A stretch of 11,412 nt of DNA from assembly GCA_003024985.2 (NCBI GenBank), contig PXIH01S0001193.1; one strand, 5' to 3'. Below are positions 8,526 to 11,412 of this stretch, one piece after another. Made by a program: the position numbers and the translations under genes. The notes beneath the pieces were generated by a model. That model made no database searches, was not told where the DNA came from, and was given only the letters and a program-made list of their open reading frames with translations. Within the stretch, counting starts at the first letter, position 1, and every line of letters starts with the position of its first letter. The DNA is from Euperipatoides rowelli. Taxonomy: Eukaryota > Onychophora > Udeonychophora > Euonychophora > Peripatopsidae.

Positions 8526-9743
8526 GTAAAAGATGAAATGAGGAACAGGGAGAAAAGAGGAAAAAAATAAAAAAAAAATCTTATGATTTACATCAATTGT
8601 TCATTAAAATTACAAGTTTACTTTTAAAATTTTCAAGGTTAATCTCAATATTGTTCATTCAATCAATTTTAATCTACTAAATTACAAATTATTAGAATCA
8701 TTTCATTGTTAATATATTTATTTTAGTTAAATTTCACTTAACTTTTTGTCTATGCTACCCTTTTAATTATGCTGTGATACAATTATTATCAGAATTGATT
8801 AATTAACAAAATGAATACAAATCATTGTCATATAATAGTCTATCAATATTAATATGTTTTGTTATAATTATCAAATTATATTAGAAGGTTAAAATCCCCC
8901 CTCTACAATACAAAATTAGTTTGTTGACTTGCCCTTTAAGTTAGCTGCAGCTGTAAATAAACTATTGTTTCCTTCTTGAAATCATATAATCAAATTGCGT
9001 TAAATTTTTTCTGTCACATTAATTGCTGAAATCTAGAAATAGATTATTTGCTTCCTGTTTTTTTTAATTGTTTACAATTTGATCTTGAATTTGACGATTA
9101 TTTTAATATTGAAAAGATATTTTCATTACTAGCTGTCAAAAAAAATATTGAGTGTGGGAATAAAAAAAAAAGTGTTTGAAAATAAACAAGTAATAAAATG
9201 TATTTTTCATCATTTCATTTTGAAATTGCTAATTTCGACTGTTTTCATTAGATTTTTAATCAGATCTTTAAATTCTTCCAATTTTATGCCATTAATTACT
9301 TTGATCATACCCGCCCTATTTTTAATTAAATGATTGATCAATACTTCATGCATTTTTTTAATTTGTGTGTGACAGTATCTAAAGTATTATTGAAAAATCA
9401 TGACTGGAATTCATTTTATGTATAATTTATACGATGAAAAAAATAATTTTGTCGAAATTGATCGAGTTGAGAATTTAATTAAATTAAATTATGACTTTCT
9501 TCTTTTCAAAATTACATTGTTGAAATACATGCATACCAAGACATTATTTTATGTCACAGTTTCTTTAATAAATTTAACATTTTATAATGCATAGGTAAAT
9601 GATGATACTCGGAGATCTATAAAAAAGGGAATTTAAACCGATATATTTTCTTATTGAGATACCTATTAGCTCTACTATTGTAAACATTATGTCCTTTTAA
9701 TAGAATGTTTAGAACTGATTTTAAGAGTTTAGAGATTTTCTTA
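8526..9743. other. AT-rich non-coding stretch
   Basis: I see no gene. Two plus-strand open frames of about 60 codons (9148-9333 and 9400-9594) are rich in Ile, Leu, Phe, Asn and Lys, as random AT-rich DNA would be, and carry no recognised motif. A 10-bp palindrome AGCTGCAGCT at 8943-8952 and a short C run near 8897 are the only other structures noted. The A-rich bases 8560-8580 lie just upstream of the LINE 5' edge. Confidence 0.6.
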
Positions 9744-9870
9744 GGGACCATTCACATATTATATAAGTTAACAGATTATTTTAGAGTTTTCCCTCCCCCT
9801 TCTAACACATTATAACAAACATAATACTCCCCCCCTCCCTGTTATATAACATAGTCATCATTCATATTAT
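9744..9870 (+). repeat. Left MITE-like copy (end plus C-rich core)
   Basis: The terminal motif is followed by TTATATAAG, a CCCTCCCCC tract, ACATTATAACAAA, a CCCCCCCTCCC tract and GTTATATAAC. The right-hand part is degraded and lacks a clear closing GTCCC. The arrangement parallels the copy at about 10448-10564 in the same orientation, which suggests two copies of one short element. Confidence 0.4.
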
Positions 9871-10103
9871 GTTTAATACACGATTAAGTATATTTCATCT
9901 ATAAACTTTACAAAATAAGTATAGGGATTACAATTACACCTCATACAAAAAAAAATAGTAATAATAATTTAAAAAAATGCCAATGGTATTTGCATTACTT
10001 AATTTTTTACATAAAAACACAAAATAAAACATAATCTATATCAATCCCAAATGTTTGATTTAATAATTATTTACTATAAATAATAATATACAAACATCTA
10101 AAT

Positions 10104-10256
10104 TTAATCTCCTGCAGTCCAGGGATTGGCCAACCACTCAACCAAATCAGTCGCAAGTGGAATAGGTACATTCTCATTCGTGTGTTTAGCAATGAGAACA
10201 TTAGTGGTGTCAATCTTGTCTTCTGGAACCCACTCAAACACCTCAAGATTGTCCAT
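10104..10256 (-). CDS. Unrecognised 50-codon open frame, possible last exon or captured gene fragment
   Basis: On the minus strand ATG (10254-10256) opens a 50-codon frame ending in TAA (10104-10106). The peptide is acidic and Trp-containing, with blocks MDNLEVFEWVPEDKID, AKHTNENVPIPLATDLVEW and LANPWTAGD. Its codons use G and C freely, and the segment is visibly GC-richer than the DNA on both sides, unlike chance frames in this window. Upstream in frame is LRVDVCLEE, then a TGA just before the ATG. So either the ATG is a true start, the segment is a 3' exon, or a longer coding sequence has gained a stop. An ATTAAA that could act as a polyadenylation signal lies about 40 bases after the stop. 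It sits between MITE-like ends. I do not recognise the protein. Confidence 0.4.
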   Translation of the reverse strand: MDNLEVFEWVPEDKIDTTNVLIAKHTNENVPIPLATDLVEWLANPWTAGD

Positions 10257-10400
10257 AGCTCATTCTTCCAGACACACATCAACCCTCAACATTTAAAATG
10301 ATTTTTTTAATAAATATAACTTTTGAATATTAAAATTTGATTTATTATTCTAAGAAATATTGATTTTTTTTCAGAAATTCTATACTTTTCAACTGCATAT

Positions 10401-10577
10401 CCCCTTAAATGTTATATCTCCCCGGATACTCATCTTATTTCCTTAACAATTTTGTTGTGTATGTTATATAAAAAACGCTTCTAGAGACTCTCTCCCGTTT
10501 ATAACAAATTATAAGAAAATGAAAACAACCCCCACTCCCTTGAGCGTTATATGTGAACGTCCCCTTAAATGTTATAT
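10401..10577. repeat. 17-bp direct repeat 160 bp apart
   Basis: CCCCTTAAATGTTATAT occurs at 10401-10417 and again, identically, at 10561-10577. The second copy begins with the last four bases of the MITE-like right end. The pair therefore encloses the right MITE-like copy. It may be a flanking duplication or a remnant of a second element end. Confidence 0.65.
10448..10564 (+). repeat. Right MITE-like copy (C-rich core plus end)
   Basis: It carries a degraded start TATGTTATATAAAAAACGC, then TCTCTCCCG, TTATAACAAATTATAAG, a CCCCCACTCCC tract, and a well-kept end GCGTTATATGTGAACGTCCCC. The order of blocks matches the left copy at 9744-9870 read in the same direction. Confidence 0.4.
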
Positions 10578-10917
10578 TCAGCAATCTGAGTATATCATAT
10601 TAACAATATGGTTGCCCTCATATCCTGTAAAAATAGGTCTGCCAGATTTCTTGAGGGACAAACCAGTAACCATGACAGGTTTTTTTTAATTTTTCATGTT
10701 ACAAAAAGGCATATAATGCAATGATTTACTTACATAATTTTGCAACATTCACACTGGTATTTTCACTCTCTGTTTAGCCTACTCATATTATTTTCTATTA
10801 GATTTGGCACCCTTCATTAAAGTTTTTAATCAAAATTTAGTAGAATTATTTTTGAAAAATTCTGAATTTTTGTGTCTTTGACAGTTTTTTTTACCCCGAG
10901 ATGCTAGGATAAGATGC

Positions 10918-10945
10918 AAAAAAAATAAAAAATAAAAATAAAAAT
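10918..10945. repeat. A-rich simple repeat
   Basis: Runs of A interrupted by single T (units near AAAAAT/AAAAT) form a short low-complexity tract. It could be the tail of a retrotransposed insertion, but nothing recognisable is attached to it. Confidence 0.6.
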
Positions 10946-11030
10946 ACCAGGATGTTTCTGGAAAAATGGAGTTTCTGGCAACATTATGCAAAAACAATAA
11001 GTGTTTTATGGATATCATATGCTGGTAGCT

Positions 11031-11065
11031 ATGGTAAAATTATGTTCCGGAGCACATTTTACCAT
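11031..11065. repeat. Perfect 10-bp stem-loop
   Basis: ATGGTAAAAT (11031-11040) is matched by its exact reverse complement ATTTTACCAT (11056-11065) around a 15-base loop containing TTCCGGAG. No T run follows in the manner of a bacterial terminator, and the context is eukaryotic. It may be part of a small foldback element. Confidence 0.6.
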
Positions 11066-11104
11066 GATGTTAAATCTAATGTTTGGAAATAGCTTGTATT
11101 AGCA

Positions 11105-11118
11105 GTGCTATATAGCAC
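11105..11118. repeat. 14-bp perfect palindrome
   Basis: GTGCTATATAGCAC is its own reverse complement. It lies 40 bases after the stem-loop at 11031-11065. A palindrome of this length could be a dimeric protein site or chance; no function is assigned. Confidence 0.6.
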
Positions 11119-11412
11119 ACTATTGTTTTATGTAACTTTGAAAGTGTATTAGAATTTATCAATTCTACTTTCAACTTTGTCAATATAGTTTTATTTTGCT
11201 GAAAGAATGTATGTTTTATTCTGCTAGAATTTTTTTTTTAATAGCAGTTTGGCAAATTTCATTAAAAATCTATTAGCCAAATATTAAAACAAGTAGCCAA
11301 ATTTTTTGGTATAGGCCTACAGCCTACAGTATAATGTGTGCCTATAAAAATTTTGTGGGAATCCTGATTTATTAAAATTGAACTAGGCTGGGACTGGATC
11401 TTAAATCTGATT

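Larger units (their letters stand above)
9744..10564. mobile_element. Probable MITE or composite non-autonomous DNA transposon
   Basis: The left end begins GGGACCATTCACATAT (9744-9759). The right end, read on the other strand, begins GGGGACGTTCACATAT (10564 back to 10549). These inverted ends share TTCACATAT exactly and differ mainly by one inserted base and one A/G change. Directly outside both ends is TTA (9741-9743 and 10565-10567), which fits a 3-bp target duplication; TTAA on the right is an alternative. From memory, ends of the type GGGACCGTTCA..ATTACGTAAC next to C-rich tracts are common in insect MITEs. I cannot name the superfamily. The 821-bp span contains a GC-richer open frame on the minus strand. 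It could instead be two separate short MITEs with unrelated DNA between them. Confidence 0.45.
10578..11412. other. AT-rich non-coding stretch
   Basis: No gene is supported. Contents noted are an A-rich (TAAAA)n-like simple repeat at about 10918-10945, a perfect stem-loop at 11031-11065, a 14-bp palindrome at 11105-11118, and a small GCCTACA duplication near 11316-11328. A 62-codon minus frame over the A-rich repeat is low-complexity and not treated as a gene. Confidence 0.6.

Noticed and set aside
5190-8560. Target-site duplication for the LINE
   Set aside because: Both edges are A-rich and share only homopolymer stretches; no specific duplicated sequence could be identified.
9148-9594. Two plus-strand open frames of about 60 codons
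   Set aside because: Composition is that expected from AT-rich DNA, with no motifs and no supporting context.
1-11412. tRNA, rRNA, CRISPR array or prokaryotic operon
   Set aside because: No regularly spaced direct repeats, tRNA-like stem sets, ribosomal RNA segments or adjacent long open frames were seen on either strand.

Overview
The window looks like non-coding, repeat-rich DNA from an animal genome, most likely an invertebrate; an insect is plausible, but the sequence does not prove it. It is very A+T-rich (roughly three quarters by eye) and packed with homopolymer tracts. No long intact gene, tRNA, rRNA, CRISPR array or bacterial operon is visible. The recognisable coding signal is almost all on the minus strand and is decayed: short conserved motifs in the right order, separated by stop codons and frameshifts.

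Layout. Bases 2-124 (+) hold the end of an open frame that enters from outside the window. Bases 125-1529 are AT-rich, with one small CpG-rich island near 417-450. Bases about 1530-2955 (-) carry a dead copy of an unnamed Cys/His-motif protein that resembles a recurrent uncharacterised protein family of invertebrate genomes. Bases 2956-5189 are AT-rich and contain short tandem TGTACA sites, a 19-base G run and a 12-base C run bracketing a diverged tandem repeat (4262-4461), and a cluster of perfect hairpins (4586-4746). Bases about 5190-8525 (-) are a 3.3-kb, 5'-truncated LINE (non-LTR retrotransposon). It retains an ORF1 RNA-binding-type region, an APE-type endonuclease and a reverse transcriptase with a YADD box. 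Bases 8526-9740 are AT-rich with nothing recognisable. Bases 9744-10564 are bounded by inverted MITE-like ends flanked by TTA. Inside lies a clean 50-codon minus-strand frame (10104-10256) that is clearly richer in G+C than its surroundings. Bases 10578-11412 are AT-rich, with a perfect 10-bp stem-loop and a 14-bp palindrome.

The genes do not work together as a pathway. The window reads as a graveyard of at least three kinds of repeat: a LINE, a probable MITE or composite MITE, and an unnamed repeat-encoded protein. The two points most worth following are the unnamed protein remnant at 1530-2955 and the 50-codon frame enclosed by MITE-like ends.
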